Shown: positions 20,922 to 33,131, numbered from the stretch's first letter. The stretch: DNA of 64,000 bases from Neonectria sp. B-13 (GCA_002682825.1 NOKP01000007.1:1054001-1118000), one strand, 5' to 3'. Translations and numbers: made by a program. Notes: generated by a model from the sequence alone, not told the origin.

Positions 20922-23272
20922 ATGGTCGCTTCAGAGCTCACTGCCTCGGCCAAGGCCTTGCGCACCACCGCCGTCACCTCTGCCTCTGTATCTGCCTCTG
21001 GAGACGCCGCCGCTTCCGAACCCCTCCCGACTCTCCGAAACCGCGCCGCCGCCAGCAGGAGCCCCTACGTCAAGGGCCAGGCCGATGGGTTGGTGTCTTG
21101 GCAGCTGCTGGACGACGAGACCGTGGAGCGCGCCAGGAAGGAGAACAAGCTCATCTTCCTGCACATCGGATACAAGGCATGCCACTGTAAGTCCCGTCTC
21201 CCGTGTGCCATATGTGCCCCTGCGGCCGCTGCTAACAGCCCAAGACTGCCGGCTCATGCTTCTCGAGTCCTTCTCCAACCCGGATTGCGCCTCCATCCTC
21301 AACGAGTCCTTCGTCCCCGTCATCGTCGACCGAGAAGAGCGCCCTGACCTGGATACCATCTACATGAACTACGTCCAGGCCGTGAGCAATGCTGGAGGCT
21401 GGCCCTTGAACCTCTTCCTGACCCCCAACCTGGAGCCTGTGTTTGGCGGCACCTACTGGCCCGGCCCGGGCAACCGACGGCGTGCCACCGACGAGGGCGC
21501 TGATGAGGTGCTGGATTTCCTCACAATCTTGAAAAAGGTACGCGATATCTGGAGCGATCAAGAGGCCCGCTGTCGCAAGGAGGCAACCGAGGTCCTAGGA
21601 CAGCTCAGGGAGTTCGCCGCTGAGGGCACCCTTGGCACCAGTCGCATCTCGGCCGCGTCGTCTCTGGCGCCCTCCGGCTGGGGTGCGCCCGCACCAACCC
21701 ACAGCGACGAGAGCAAGGAGAAGGACACTGCGGTTTCCACCGAGTTGGACCTCGATCAACTGGAGGAGGCCTACACCCACATCGCCGGGACCTTTGACCC
21801 TGTCTATGGAGGCTTTGGTCTGGCACCCAAGTTTCTGACGCCCCCCAAGCTGGCCTTCCTCCTGCGCCTCTCCAAGTCCCCAAGCGCAGTCCAGGATGTT
21901 GTTGGTGAGGCAGAATGCAAGCATGCCACAGATATTGCGCTAGACACCCTGCGTAAGATCCGCGATGGTGCTCTACGTGATCATGTTGGTGGCACCGGCT
22001 TCTCACGCTGCTCCGTCACCCCTGACTGGAGCATCCCCAACTTTGAAAAGCTCGTCGTCGACAATGCGCTGCTTCTGTCTTTGTACCTGGAGGCGTGGAA
22101 ATCGAGCGGTGGAAGGAAGGATGGCGAGTTTTATGATATTGTGCTCGAGCTGGCTGAATACCTCTCCTCGGCCCCGATCGCTCTCCCTGAAGGCGGATTC
22201 GCATCGAGCGAAGCGGCCGACTCATACCCCAAGAAAGGCGACAAGGAAATGCGTGAGGGCGCATACTACACCTGGACGAGGCGTGAGTTCGACTCGGTGC
22301 TGGACGCAGTCAGAAAGGACCTTAGCCCCGTCGTGGCAATCCACTGGGGCGTGCATGAAGATGGCAACGTGGACGAGGACCACGACCCGAACGACGACTT
22401 CATCAACCAGAATATTCTCAAGGTGGATAGAAGCGTCGAGCAGGTGAGCGAGCAATTCAACATCACCGTTGAAAAGGTTGAGCAAGACATCCGGACTGCC
22501 AAGTCTGCCCTCAGAGAGAGGAGGGACAGGGACCGCGCCAGGCCCGAGCTAGATAACAAGCTCATCACCGGATGGAATGGCCTCGTTATCTCAGCACTAG
22601 CCCAGACCAGCCAGACTCTCAAGAGCCTCGATCCAGAGCGAAGCGCCAAGTACCTGAGTGTGGCAAAGAAAGCCGTGTCCTTTATCCAAGAGAAGCTTTG
22701 GGATGCCAAGGAACAGAGCCTATATAGGATATGGCAGGGTGAAAGGGGTATCGGAGCCTTTGCGGACGACTATGCCTACCTCGCCCAAGGCCTCCTAGAT
22801 CTTTTTGATGCTACCGGCGACGAATCATTCCTCGAGTTTGCCGACACTCTCCAACGTACGTCTTGAACCTGCATCATCAACATACATTCCCCGCTATGTC
22901 TAGAATACCCTCGTTAACTGACCACCCACTGTCTTAGAATCCCAGATCTCCCTCTTCTCCGACCCAGACGGCGCCTTCTTCTCCACCACCGCATCATCCC
23001 CGCACACCATCATCCGCCTCAAGGACGGCATGGACACCTCCCTGCCCGCCACCAACGCCGTCACCGTCGCCAACCTCTTCCGCCTCGCCGACCTCCTTGC
23101 CGACGACGCCCTCTCCGCCCTAGCCCGCCAGGCCATCAACGCCTTCGAAGTCGAGATGCTGCAGCACCCCTGGCTGTTCCCGGGCCTGCTCAATGGCGTC
23201 GCCGCCGCGCGGTTGGGTGTGCGCAAGAGTGGCGTGAAGGTCACGTACAGGCCTACTAGGCTAGGTGCGTAG
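20922..23272 (+). CDS. SPATA20/YyaL-type protein (thioredoxin-like domain plus six-hairpin glycosidase-like domain)
   Basis: There are three exons: 20922-21186, 21245-22855 and 22938-23272. Introns are 58 and 82 nt. The product is 736 aa. The N-terminal DUF255 domain has RKENKLIFLHIGYKACHYC, with the thioredoxin-like CHYC at residues 87-90; bacterial relatives have CHWC. It continues with FVPVIVDREERPDLDTIYMN and GGWPLNLFLTPNLEPVFGGT, family hallmarks. The C-terminal part has YGGFGLAPKFLTPPKLAFLL, RDHVGGTGFSRCSVTPDWSI, LITGWNGLVISALAQ and FADDYAYLAQGLLDLFDA, matching the alpha/alpha toroid. Members are found from bacteria to mammals (SSP411), and their biochemical activity is not well established. 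The first intron splits the tyrosine codon of the CxxC-like motif. It converges with the dynein light intermediate chain gene. Confidence 0.92.
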
Positions 23273-23721
23273 TTGGGATGGAGGGAAAGATCTTCATCAT
23301 GTTTCGCTCGCATGTCTTTTTGCGGACTCGTCTTAGAGGCGAGGGCTTATTGGGGTGCTACCATTTAGGAGCTCTTGGATAGGGACCAATCCCCTTATTT
23401 TGGATGAACTACTACTGCTGCGTAGTATACTATGATGAATAGGTTTTGAAAGGACGTCAAATCTAGACCATGGTCTGCGTTTGACCGAATGCATATTCTT
23501 GCTCATGATGAATGTGCTCAAATCTTTGTTCATTCAGGGGTATCTATTCTACAGCAGCCACTCCCCGCCCCCGTTCCACACCCACCTCAATCCCCATCAA
23601 GTTTCTTAGTGGACTACAAGGCATCAAAACGGGAACAGCAGAGTGTACGGTCCTCTATCCGGAGCTTCTCTCTGAGAAGTCAGGTTTCCCTTTCTGTTTT
23701 CCCAACGCGGGGCATACGCTT
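23273..23721. other. Intergenic between convergent genes
   Basis: These 449 bases between two stop codons should contain both 3' UTRs. No gene was seen. Confidence 0.5.
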
Positions 23722-25615
23722 CTAGGACCTGGGCGAATCTGTGCTACCCTTCCTGTTCATCAGGCCCGTAAAGAAGCTCTGCAGCTGATCGTTGTCAAAG
23801 TCCTTGGGGTTGCCCGCGGGGTTCTCCGTTTCTGCGGCTTCTGCTTCAGGAGACGCAGTGTATGCATTGCGGTCCTAGTCCGGAGAGGTCAGCAAGTGAT
23901 TGCACGCTAGCGTAGATGGGCCTGGGAGACAACTTACCTTGAGGCGTTGTAGCATATCGTCGGCGTCGACTTGAATGCCGCCCATGTTGAACTGCACGGG
24001 GCCAATGTGCTCGCTGACAGACTTCTCATCGCTGAATTCAAGGCGTTTAGTAGTAAGGGCAATCGCGTTCTCGGTCGTCTTCTCGGGTGCCTTGGCCTTG
24101 AAGGCCTCGAGGATCCTGAGCTGCCGCTCGAGGAAAGCCTGCGTGTCGTCGCTATCGACCGTGATCCAGTGATCGCCGTGCATGGCGCTTTCCACCACCG
24201 CCAGGCCCCCGCTGTTGGGATCCCGACACCACTCCTCGTACCGCACGATGGCAGAATTGCTTGGCGGTTGCTGTTGACCGGACTGCGAGTCGTCATCCTC
24301 GGCAAGTTGCTTCGCAGCGTCGAGGTCCTCGGGTGAGGAGCTGATATCCTCGGCCCAGGCGTTAGAGACGGCTTCAGCGTCAAAGTTACCACCCAAAACG
24401 CGGATCTTGCCCCATGAGTCCCAGTTCGGGGGGACAACAATCTTGTCACGGTCGATGACATTGTGCTTTAGTGGGCTGCGCTTGAGAAGAGACGTGATTC
24501 CAAGCGTTGAGTGGATGAGAGAGGGCAGTTGAGAGGATGTGTTTTGGGAGGTGTAGATGAGAGAAGCACCATCTATGATCATCTTAGCATAGGAGCAATG
24601 GATGGGCGGGACCAAGTTGGTTCGACTTACGTCTCAGTAATACAGTTCGGAGATATTGTAATACTGTGTCAAAGTCAGGTTCTTTCCAACCCTGGCTCTT
24701 TTCCAAAAACTCCATTTTTTGGGCCTAGATGTCCCGTTAGTCAACCTCTCCGGTAGTAAGTATGCTAGAGTTTCTCTCACGTTTTGGCAAACCACACATA
24801 GTGGCAAGCCCAGGGGTTCCTCCCACTCTCCTGGCCCTAGAGGCAACGAGCTGTCTCCGTCGCCGCTCGTTGCGGTCGCCGAGGGAGTCCCGTCGAGATT
24901 CGTCGCTGCACCTCCGCGGCCTCTCTCCTTCCAAGCCGACATGACATCTTCCATCAGGTTATGTTGTTCAGAGTCCACCTTTTTAAGGACCTCCTGGAGA
25001 AGCTGGATCCAGGTCCACATTTGGCGCAGCCACAGATGCGGCTGTGACCAGTCGAGAAGTAATATGAGGGCGGTATTGGGAATGGTGTCGGGGGTGAGGA
25101 GAGGGGCGACGAGGGAGGCGAACTCGGCAGAGGGCTGGGAGAGAAGGTAGAGAGAGACGCGCGCAAGAGTATCTGGGCCTGTCAGTATAGGAAGGTCGGG
25201 GCGGTTTGTCGAAGAGACGAACCATCTTGGTCGGCGTCGAGGACGTCGTAGTAGGTGTAGCCCAGGGCGAAGCTGTTGGCAATGGGCGGCGTCTTATAGC
25301 GGTCGGCATTGCGTCTGGATTCGGAGCTGGACAGAGATTCGAGGAAGTCTCGTTGCGACTCGGGGGTGCCGCCTGGAGCGCAAGGAAGAGAAGATGATCA
25401 GCTACCTAGCCAGCTTTCTCGGAATCGCGGTGGCACAAGCGGTGGGCAAGCACAAACATACCTAGGACGATGAGGTTCTTCTCCGGTAGGCGCTTGCCGC
25501 TGGCGACGGACTCGAGCATCGATGTCCACAGGTCCTTCTTCTGGTCGCCATTACGGCCGTCGGCATCCCCTGACCCCGTGGTGTAGGTCGACGCTCGGTT
25601 GGTACTCGCCGTCAT
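23722..25615 (-). CDS. Cytoplasmic dynein 1 light intermediate chain
   Basis: There are six exons: 25615-25462, 25372-25223, 25172-24781, 24724-24631, 24572-23938 and 23874-23722. Introns are 50-89 nt with canonical ends. The product is 525 aa. The N-terminus contains KDLWTSMLESVASGKRLPEK followed by NLIVLGGTPESQRDFLESLS, the degenerate Ras-like P-loop of fungal light intermediate chains. ANSFALGYTYYDVLDADQDD and TALILLLDWSQPHLWLRQMW follow. Later blocks are HGASLIYTSQNTSSQLPSLI and HNVIDRDKIVVPPNWDSWGK. The C-terminus ends with a short Ser-rich tail after DNDQLQSFFTGLMNRKG, which in animals is the region that contacts cargo adaptors. The chain links the dynein heavy chain to adaptors for minus-end transport of nuclei and endosomes in hyphae. 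The P-loop lacks the usual lysine, as is common in fungal orthologues, so GTP binding is doubtful. It is divergent from IST3. Confidence 0.9.
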
Positions 25616-26377
25616 GGCCGCAGATTCCTCGTGGCACGCACGGTGGCACGGGCAATGAGGATCGTAATCGCGGGCGGTTAAACCATAGGTGGTGAAGGAG
25701 AGTCCAGACGATGGATGGGTACGGTCGAGGAGGGCGTTGTGGAGAAGGGAAACGCGGTGGATGTGGATATTGCTATCGTCACAGGAGAAGGAGAACAAAG
25801 AGGCCAGGCGTGTTTAATTGTAGGGAAGTCGTAGGGGCATTGTCGCTCGGGGGCGGGACGACGACAGCGACAGCGTACAGCGACAGCAGCAGCAGAAAGC
25901 CAAGGATGGAGTCAGTTGTGCAGCTGCAGTGGCGGATCGTCAGAGTGTCTCAGCCGGAGACAAGCCAGCCCGTTGTTGCAGGCTTGATCTGTTCTGTCGT
26001 CTCGTCGACCGTCAAAGAAACCTCCCTACGAATACAGTACGAAGCGCAGGCCAGGGGCCGGGGTAGTATCCATAGCAGGCTAGCAGTTGGTAGGGTGCTT
26101 TCGCAGGGTGCTCCGTCTGTCGGTCCGGAAATTGTCCCGCCCAAACAAAACACAGCGCCTTCCATGATCTACACTGTGCTCTCCACTGTACCTAACCAAA
26201 CCAAACACAGCGCTGTAAAGCACGGACTCGCCATAGCTTCAGTGGGTTCCGGTTTTTCTACGTCCGAGGCCTCACAGGCCGCCGCAGCGACTCTCTCAGC
26301 CTTGCATCGTGAATCTTTTGTTGATCTGGCCCTGACACAACTTCGGCCTTCAGGACACCAGAGCCCACAGCAGCAAG
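25616..26377. promoter_or_regulatory. Divergent promoter region between dynein LIC and IST3
   Basis: The 762 bases between two outward-facing start codons hold no recognisable gene. They presumably contain both promoters. Confidence 0.5.
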
Positions 26378-27413
26378 ATGAATCAAATACGCGCGATTCA
26401 GGCGCTGAACAAGAAGGAAATTGAAAACGGAATGTACGTCCCTCTGACTCCTGTTCCTTCTAAGCGGCCAACACTGACACTTGCGACACAGCTCTCCCGA
26501 AGCTTCCTGGCATACCGACTACCGCGACACCGCATACGTCTACTTCGGCGGCCTTCCCTACGAGCTCTCCGAGGGCGACGTCGTCACCATCTTCTCCCAG
26601 TTTGGCGAACCCACCTTCCTCAAACTCGTCCGCGACAAGGAAACCGGAAAATCAAAGGGCTTCGGGTGGCTGAAGTACGAGGACCAGAGGAGCACCGACT
26701 TGGCCGTCGATAACCTCGGAGGCGCGGAGATTAGCGGTCGATTGGTCCGCGTCGATCATGCGCGGTACAAGACGCGAGACGATGAAGACCCCGACGAGTT
26801 CAAAGTCGGCTGGGAAGACATGTTGAAGAGGGAGGGCAAAGTAGTCTCCGAAGACGAGAGCAGCGATGAGGAGGAGAAAAAGCGTCCTGTGTTACCAGAG
26901 GAGCAAGAGCTCGCGTTGCTTATGCGAGATCACGACGACGACGATCCGATGAAAGGCTTCCTGATCGAGGAGAAGAAGAAAGAAATTGAAGAGGCGAGGC
27001 AAAGGGCAGACAAGAAAGACCGGAAGCACAATCACAGACACCATCGGTCACACAAGTCAAGGAGAGACGGCAGTGAAGAGGACCGACATCGAAAATCTCG
27101 CCGAGATGAGCCCCGAGTCAGGCGGGAGGAACGGCCCAGGGACAGAGAACCAAGGAAACACCGAGAACGCCACAGTGATGATAGAGAGGACGACCGCCGG
27201 CGGGACCCTGACAGGCCAAAAGAGAGGCGAGATGGCGGCGAGGACAAGGAGCGGGGACAGGAACGACGGAGGGACCGTGAACGAGATCACCGAAGGCATG
27301 ACCGGGAGGGCGGAGACGACTCGAGACATAGGAGACACAGGGACGACGAGAAGGATGACAAGAAGCTGAGAAAGCAGAGTAGAAGTCGGTCGCCACGACG
27401 GCACAAGGACTAG
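26378..27413 (+). CDS. IST3: RES-complex RNA-binding protein Ist3/Snu17 (RBMX2-like)
   Basis: There are two exons, 26378-26433 and 26492-27413, with a 58-nt intron. The product is 325 aa. It begins MNQIRAIQALNKKEIENG, and SPEASWHTDYRDTAYVYFGG follows, the exact layout of Ist3/RBMX2. A single RRM spans residues about 30-115, with RNP2 AYVYFGGL and RNP1 KSKGFGWLKY. The C-terminal half is acidic, then a long Arg/Asp/Glu/His-rich tract (about residues 205-325) that is fungal-typical and ends SRSRSPRRHKD. In yeast Ist3 joins Bud13 and Pml1 in the RES complex, which binds U2 snRNP/Bact spliceosomes and aids splicing and nuclear retention of pre-mRNA. It is longer than the yeast protein because of the RD/RS-like tail. 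The stop is 154 bases from the stop of the convergent HSV2-like gene, so overlapping 3' UTRs are likely. Confidence 0.93.
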
Positions 27414-27567
27414 AGAGGAGCCCATAATCTAGTAAAATATACACACAAAAACACACAAATCCAAAGCCATCCACAGACCTAGTCTGATCCGCCTATAACG
27501 CCTCCCCAAATTCGCCAATCACGCACAATATGATACTTCTCCTGGTAGGCCTATAACCTCTTAACTC

Positions 27568-28926
27568 TCAGGTATTGCCCAAATATCGTTTCCAGCCCTC
27601 TCTCACACAATGCCGCTTTCCATCATCGCCATCAACGATGACAAACTTCTCCCACCTCGCATCGTGGCCAGCCCCAATCACCACCAGGCTGTCCTCGCCG
27701 ATCCACCCGATGACGCCCTTGGGCGGCCGTGACGTACCTAGCACGGTTCCTTCTGAGAAGGGGATGCCGCCAATCATGGACTCGTCGCCGGCCTCGAACG
27801 GCGCCGATGAAAACGAGTAGACGTCGGAAAAGACCCGCGGCATCAGGGGAATCTTGCTGAGGATGCCCCATTTCCCAGCGCCGTCGCCGCCGTCCGCCCC
27901 CGGTGAACCCAGCCGCTGGCTGCGGTGCATGGCGGGATTACGTGGGTGAGGTGCGTCGAAGACGTGCAGGGTGGACTTATCCGAGGTGCATGCGAGCACG
28001 GTGCCGGAGGGAGAAAAGGCGAGTGAGAAGATGGTGGCCGGGTCGATGCCGCGGCGGAGCTCGGCGACGCGGGCACAGTTGCTCGTTGCGTAGACGCGGA
28101 TGAGGGTGCCCGTCTCGCTGGCGCTGGCGAGGAGTTCGCCGTCAGGACTCAGAGTGATGGCCTTGAGCGCAGAGGAATGCGCCGGGATAATGCTGACGTT
28201 GCCAGTTGCCAGCTCAACCAGTTGGATCTGGCCGGCGGTGCGACCAGGGAAAGCGAGCTTCTTTTCTGAGAGGCAGCAAAGACCGAGGAGGTTATCCGCG
28301 GTTTCGTAGACATGGAGTAGATCTGGTGGCTTTGCGAAGGAGTAGACTCGGACACTGTTCTGGAGGACCACAGCTATGCGCTCCCTCCCAAGTTGAACGC
28401 CGCGCACTGCAGTCAGGGCTGTGATTTCAAGGGCGACCTTTCCCTTCATGTCATCCCATATTATGGCCTGCACATAGGGAGTGAGTAAGTGACTACTATC
28501 TTTGCGGGAAGGGGGGCCGGTTTGACGCCGACTGACCTTGTTCATGGCGAACTTGGGGGACCTGCCACCACCAACGAGGGCGAGGTAATTGGTCATGCCC
28601 ATCATTTGGACGAGGCCGATGCCCGCGTTGAAATCTGGAATACGTTAGGATTTGTTTAGACGAGCGTGAACCGCCCGATAACAAATATACCTCTGGATGC
28701 CTTGAGAAGACATGATTTGGTGTGAAAGACTAGGAAGCGTCGTGTCAGTTGCGAGGGTCCATAGTAGATGCAGCACATATGAAACTGGCATGCAGGCGAG
28801 CTGAGGTGGTGTCTTACTGCAGATGCCTGAGTCCAGTCCGACAGCAAAGCAGCTTGCATCATTGTTAAATGAGACGGATAAGACGGCCTCGGTGCTGGAC
28901 GCCTCTATGGGGGGCCGGACATTCAT
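27568..28926 (-). CDS. PROPPIN beta-propeller, HSV2/WIPI3-4-like
   Basis: There are four exons: 28926-28818, 28729-28691, 28634-28537 and 28467-27568. The product is 381 aa. Exon 1 gives MNVRPPIEASSTEAVLSVSF and FNNDASCFAVGLDSGIC, the first propeller blade. SRDFNAGIGLVQMMGMTNYL and ALVGGGRSPKFAMNK then IIWDDMKGKVALEI follow. The phosphoinositide-binding signature is LRRG at about residues 219-222. Atg18/WIPI1-2 have FRRG, and LRRG is typical of the Hsv2/WIPI3-4 branch. The SPDGELLASASETGTLIRVY block is a WD-like repeat. PROPPINs bind PI3P/PI(3,5)P2 and support micronucleophagy and endosomal function. Intron 3 (28536-28468) is 69 nt and lacks an in-frame stop, so retention would insert 23 residues between blades. 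Together with ATG29 this is a second autophagy gene in the window. Confidence 0.9.
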
Positions 28927-30502
28927 GTCGAGAGTCTAGATGTGGTGTTGGAGGAACGAGACAGCGTTCACCGAAAGGGCCCTGAGCCGAGAGAGGGGTA
29001 GTGTTATTAACGAGTGGCCAGGCGGAAGCTGAGAGGGCCGCCGTATCTAGATGCCCGGCCGATAGTGGTGGTGTTGAGACGGGACAGAGATTGCGTTGAG
29101 CGAGTGAGTGTTAGGAGAGTATGTATTATAAGAAAGGCGAGGGCATGTCGAGGCGGCCATGCGGGTTGAATGAGGGCGACGGGCGATGGGTGATGAGTGG
29201 GACGTCACCGAGCAATGCTGCTGTAGCCTGTACACTGCATGGACGGATGGCCAGATCCACCTGTTCAAGGCTGCTAAAGGCTCGGGACGGGTACCTGTGC
29301 GGTGCTGGGGCGCTGGGCGATGGGGGCTACGGCGGACCTGTTGTAGGTACCTCCTCAGATAGGTAGACAGACGACGGGAACTAGTAAGGCAGTAATTCGG
29401 AAAATGTAGGAGAAGGTTGGCAAAGTAAACACAAAAGTATTCCTCTCAGGGTAAGAGACTTGGTTTTGTTATTATGTTAGAGTTGCCTGAGAGACGGTCG
29501 TGTCAAATCCTAAAGACAGATACGTAGAGTGTATTCTTAGTTGACGACGTTGCTAAACCGTCTCCTCCACTGGCCATCCAACGGGTACTAATTCGTACCA
29601 ACGGGAGAAACGTGGAGCTCATCCCTCCATCGTTTTCCGGTAGTGAGCGAGCTTACGCACTGGAGAATGGAGAATGGAGAATGGAGATGGGGTCAGGAGC
29701 CACATCAAAAGCCACATCAAGAGCCACACCTTGCCAACTGGCCAGAGTCCACCAGCCACGCAAGCCACACCCGTCCATCACCTCGACGCCCGTCCGCACG
29801 GTGCACCTTCATGCCTTTCTCCAGCTCCCCCCCCCCCCATGCCAATCCATGCCATCCATGCCACGCCAGCGCAATCCAGGCACGGTACAAGCAAGCGGCA
29901 CATGGAGTGTCACGTGAGAAATCATACGGGCATGTTTGTGTCTCCCCAGCCCCTAGCTTGCCAACCTGGTAGTTTGGCGAAGTAGATACCCAGGTGAGTA
30001 CGAATATCCAAGGGGAAAAGCCACCTCAGTTGTTTGAAGTACCACCAGCCTCACGCTGAAATTTAGCAGCTGGGGGCGTGCGCCAAAGGGAGGGGCGGGC
30101 AGGGCGGGCAGGCGGTCTGGCAGCCAGTGCAGCGTGTCCAGGGTGGTCAGTGTGCCGGACTGCCAGTTTGCCAGTGTGGCACCTCCCTGCTGTCTGCTCT
30201 GGCCTCTGGGCGGGCTCCTTCCCTCCCTTAGGTTCCCTTTTACCCCCTGAATCCCAGTCGCCCAGTCCCAGCGGCCCAGTCCCAGTGCAGGAGCGATTGG
30301 CCAGGCGTGAAATTGGCCAGACCCCTTCAGGTCAACATCCTCCCTCTCCTTTAACATTTTCCCCTTGCTTCCCACGCACCGCCCACCGCAACGCCTCTCC
30401 AACGTCGACCTTCGTCCTCTCGATCTCGACAACCTCAACCTTTTGCCCGTCGCTTCTCAGCTGCTTCTCCCCCGACCTCGTCCTCGTCCTCGACTGCCCA
30501 AC
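28927..30502. promoter_or_regulatory. Divergent promoter region between HSV2-like and CDC11 genes
   Basis: No gene was recognised. Short tandem repeats occur at about 29664-29690 (units of GGAGAAT) and a C-run at about 29826-29838. The 150 bases before the CDC11 ATG are pyrimidine-rich, like a leader. Confidence 0.45.
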
Positions 30503-32173
30503 ATGTCGTCCGCTACCGTACGTTTCTCCTCCAAAATCATCACGCGCGTCCTGGCTACTGCCCCGTGCTGGGCTCGTCGTGCTTGCATAGCATGGCCACC
30601 CGCCCCGATGGAGCTGCCGCTACCGCATCGGGCGTCCCCCGGAGCTCGAGCGCGTCGAGCCGCATCCTACTTCCAGTTGCTGACCGTTGCTGTCCCCTCC
30701 AGAAGATGATCCGCAGGAAGAAGAATGTGAAGAAGGGTATTCAGTTTTGTTTGATGGTCTGTGGTGCATCTGGCACTGGTACGTGGCCCCATGACGAGAA
30801 ATGCTGCGATGCTATCCACGCCGCCCTTGCCTTCGCAGCCCTCGCAATCAACTTGGCCAATCCAGAAGCTTACCATGCTACACAGGCCGAACCACCTTCG
30901 TCAACACCCTCTGCGGTAAGGGTGTTTTGAACCACAAGGACTCTGACGACGCCGGCAGCGCCCACGTTGAGGATGGTGTCAAGATCAAGCCCATCACGGT
31001 TGGTGCGTAACACTCCGACTTCCCTAGGCTACTATACGCTACCACCTTTACTGATATCAATACCCAGAGTTAGAGCTGGACGAGGAGGGCACCCGCATCT
31101 CCTTGACCATTGTCGATACCCCCGGCTTCGGAGACCAGATTGACAACGAGGCTAGGTGAGCCCCCTTCCTTACCAACATACCTCATTCCGCCCTACTCAC
31201 ACATATATAATGCAGCTTCTCCGAGATTGTCGGCTACCTCGAGAGACAATATGACGATATTCTCGCTGAGGAGTCCCGAATCAAGCGTAACCCTCGCTTC
31301 AGGGATAACCGAGTCCACGCCATGCTCTACTTCATCACCCCGACTGGCCATGGGTAAGTGTTTACGATTCAAATGTGTGGCGCAACCCTAGCTCATCATT
31401 ATGCAGTCTCCGAGAACTCGACATCGAGCTCATGAGGCGCCTCGCTCCCCGCGTCAACGTCATCCCCGTCATCGGCCGCGCCGATTCCCTCACCCCCGCT
31501 GAGCTGGCCGAGTCCAAGAAGCTGGTCATGGAGGACATTGAGCACTACCGAATCCCCGTCTACAACTTCCCCTACGATATCGAGGAGGATGATGAGGATA
31601 CTGTCGAGGAGAACGCTGAGCTCCGTGGTCTCATGCCCTTCGCCATTGTCGGCTCTGAGGATGTTTTCGAGATTGGTGGCCGCAAGGTCCGCGCCCGCCA
31701 GTACCCCTGGGGTGTTGTCGAGGTCGACAACCCTCGTCACTCGGACTTTCTCGCCATCCGATCCGCGCTGCTCCACAGCCATCTTGCTGATCTAAAGGAA
31801 ATCACCCACGACTTCCTGTACGAGAACTACCGTACCGAGAAGCTTTCTAAGAGCGTCGAGGGTGGATCTGGGTACGTTTTGATCCCGTGTTATGCATGTT
31901 TGTAGTTGCTAAACAGTCTTAAGTGCCGACAGCTCGATGAACCCCGAGGATCTTGCTTCTCAGTCCGTCCGCCTCAAGGAGGAGCAGCTCCGACGAGAGG
32001 AGGAGAAGCTACGCGAGATCGAGCTCAAGGTCCAACGCGAGATCAACGAGAAGCGACAGGAGCTCCTGGCTCGCGAGTCCCAGCTTCGCGAGATCGAGGC
32101 CCGCATGCAACGAGAGGCGGCTGCTCAAGCCAACCCCCCGGTGACCGAAGCCAACGGCGAGGAGACCCACTAG
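30503..32173 (+). CDS. CDC11: Septin, Cdc11 group
   Basis: There are seven exons: 30503-30517, 30703-30778, 30886-31002, 31068-31155, 31216-31353, 31407-31871 and 31924-32173. The product is about 382 aa; an alternative last acceptor 9 nt downstream would remove three residues. Exon 1 codes only MSSAT before a 185-nt intron. The Lys/Arg-rich polybasic stretch MIRRKKNVKKG precedes the G1 loop GASGTGRTT (about residues 26-34), whose Gly-Arg in place of Gly-Lys is characteristic of Cdc11. G3 is DTPGFGD (86-92). The G4 position reads GRAD (168-171), where AKAD/GKAD is usual. The septin-unique element follows around PRHSDFLAIRSALLHSHL. The C-terminus is a coiled coil (LRREEEKLREIELKVQREIN onward). 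Septins assemble filaments at septa and branch sites. Cdc11 caps the octameric rod in yeast. Confidence 0.93.
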
Positions 32174-33131
32174 ACCATTTTCCATCACATATTTGGTTCT
32201 TTCCGCGGTGCTCCAAAAAGTGCGATGTTGGACTATTGTCTATTGCTGGCGTTGGTTTTCCTCTCCCACGACTAAAGAGAAAGAAGATGAGAATATTCCC
32301 CCTACTGCTGCGAAACTGAGAGTTGTCGTTTTCTTATTTTCTTCAATCGCCCTGCTGCACCAAACCAAGAGGCTGCCTACGACTTTGATATGATGGTAGC
32401 AATACCAACCCGGGGGGTTACCCGTGGAAACTTGACGGAGGACGGCCGTTGGCACGGGGGGGTTTATTTATGTGGACGTTGCGGAGGACGCAGCCGGGTA
32501 AGGAGAGGAGAATCTCAAAGGAATGGGAACGACCATGCAATACAATGCAGTTGACGCGCTCTGGCGACAGAGGGCCTTTCCCTGTCTTTGTTGATGTGCC
32601 TCTCTGCCAACCAGTCTGCCAATTATGTTGGCTGTATTGGCATCCATTTTTCGACGGGCAACCCTCCTTGGTTTTTTTCCTGTTCTCTAGTCGCTTTCTA
32701 ATGCTGATATCAAATCAATTCGATACCTTCTTAATCCGCTTGTGGTTTATACTAGATTTGAAAGATAAGCCGGGTGGGCCTAAGCAATGTTGAGATGTCA
32801 CTAGTATGTCACGGAATGAAGCGTGATTGGGAGCTGAAATGCTTTACAAGCGCCCTGTTGTAATGGGGGAAACTTCTGTATTCGTATTGGGAAACGAACT
32901 CGAGACAACTACATATTGAACGCCTAACCATGTAACCCTTCAGCCTCTGCATCTCTTGTGCTTATAATCGAACTGGGCGTCATGGAAATTAACAGACTAC
33001 CCGAAACATATTCCTCCTAAACAACAGACTCAAGGAAACTTGGACTTAGGAAAGCTCATATCACTAAAGCAATCTTCCCCTCACATACATACTTACACAC
33101 TCGCCGTTTTTTGTTCATACTGCAGGGCAGT
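32174..33131. other. Intergenic between convergent CDC11 and Bax-inhibitor-family genes
   Basis: No coding frame of note was found in these 958 bases. Both 3' UTRs lie here. Confidence 0.45.
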
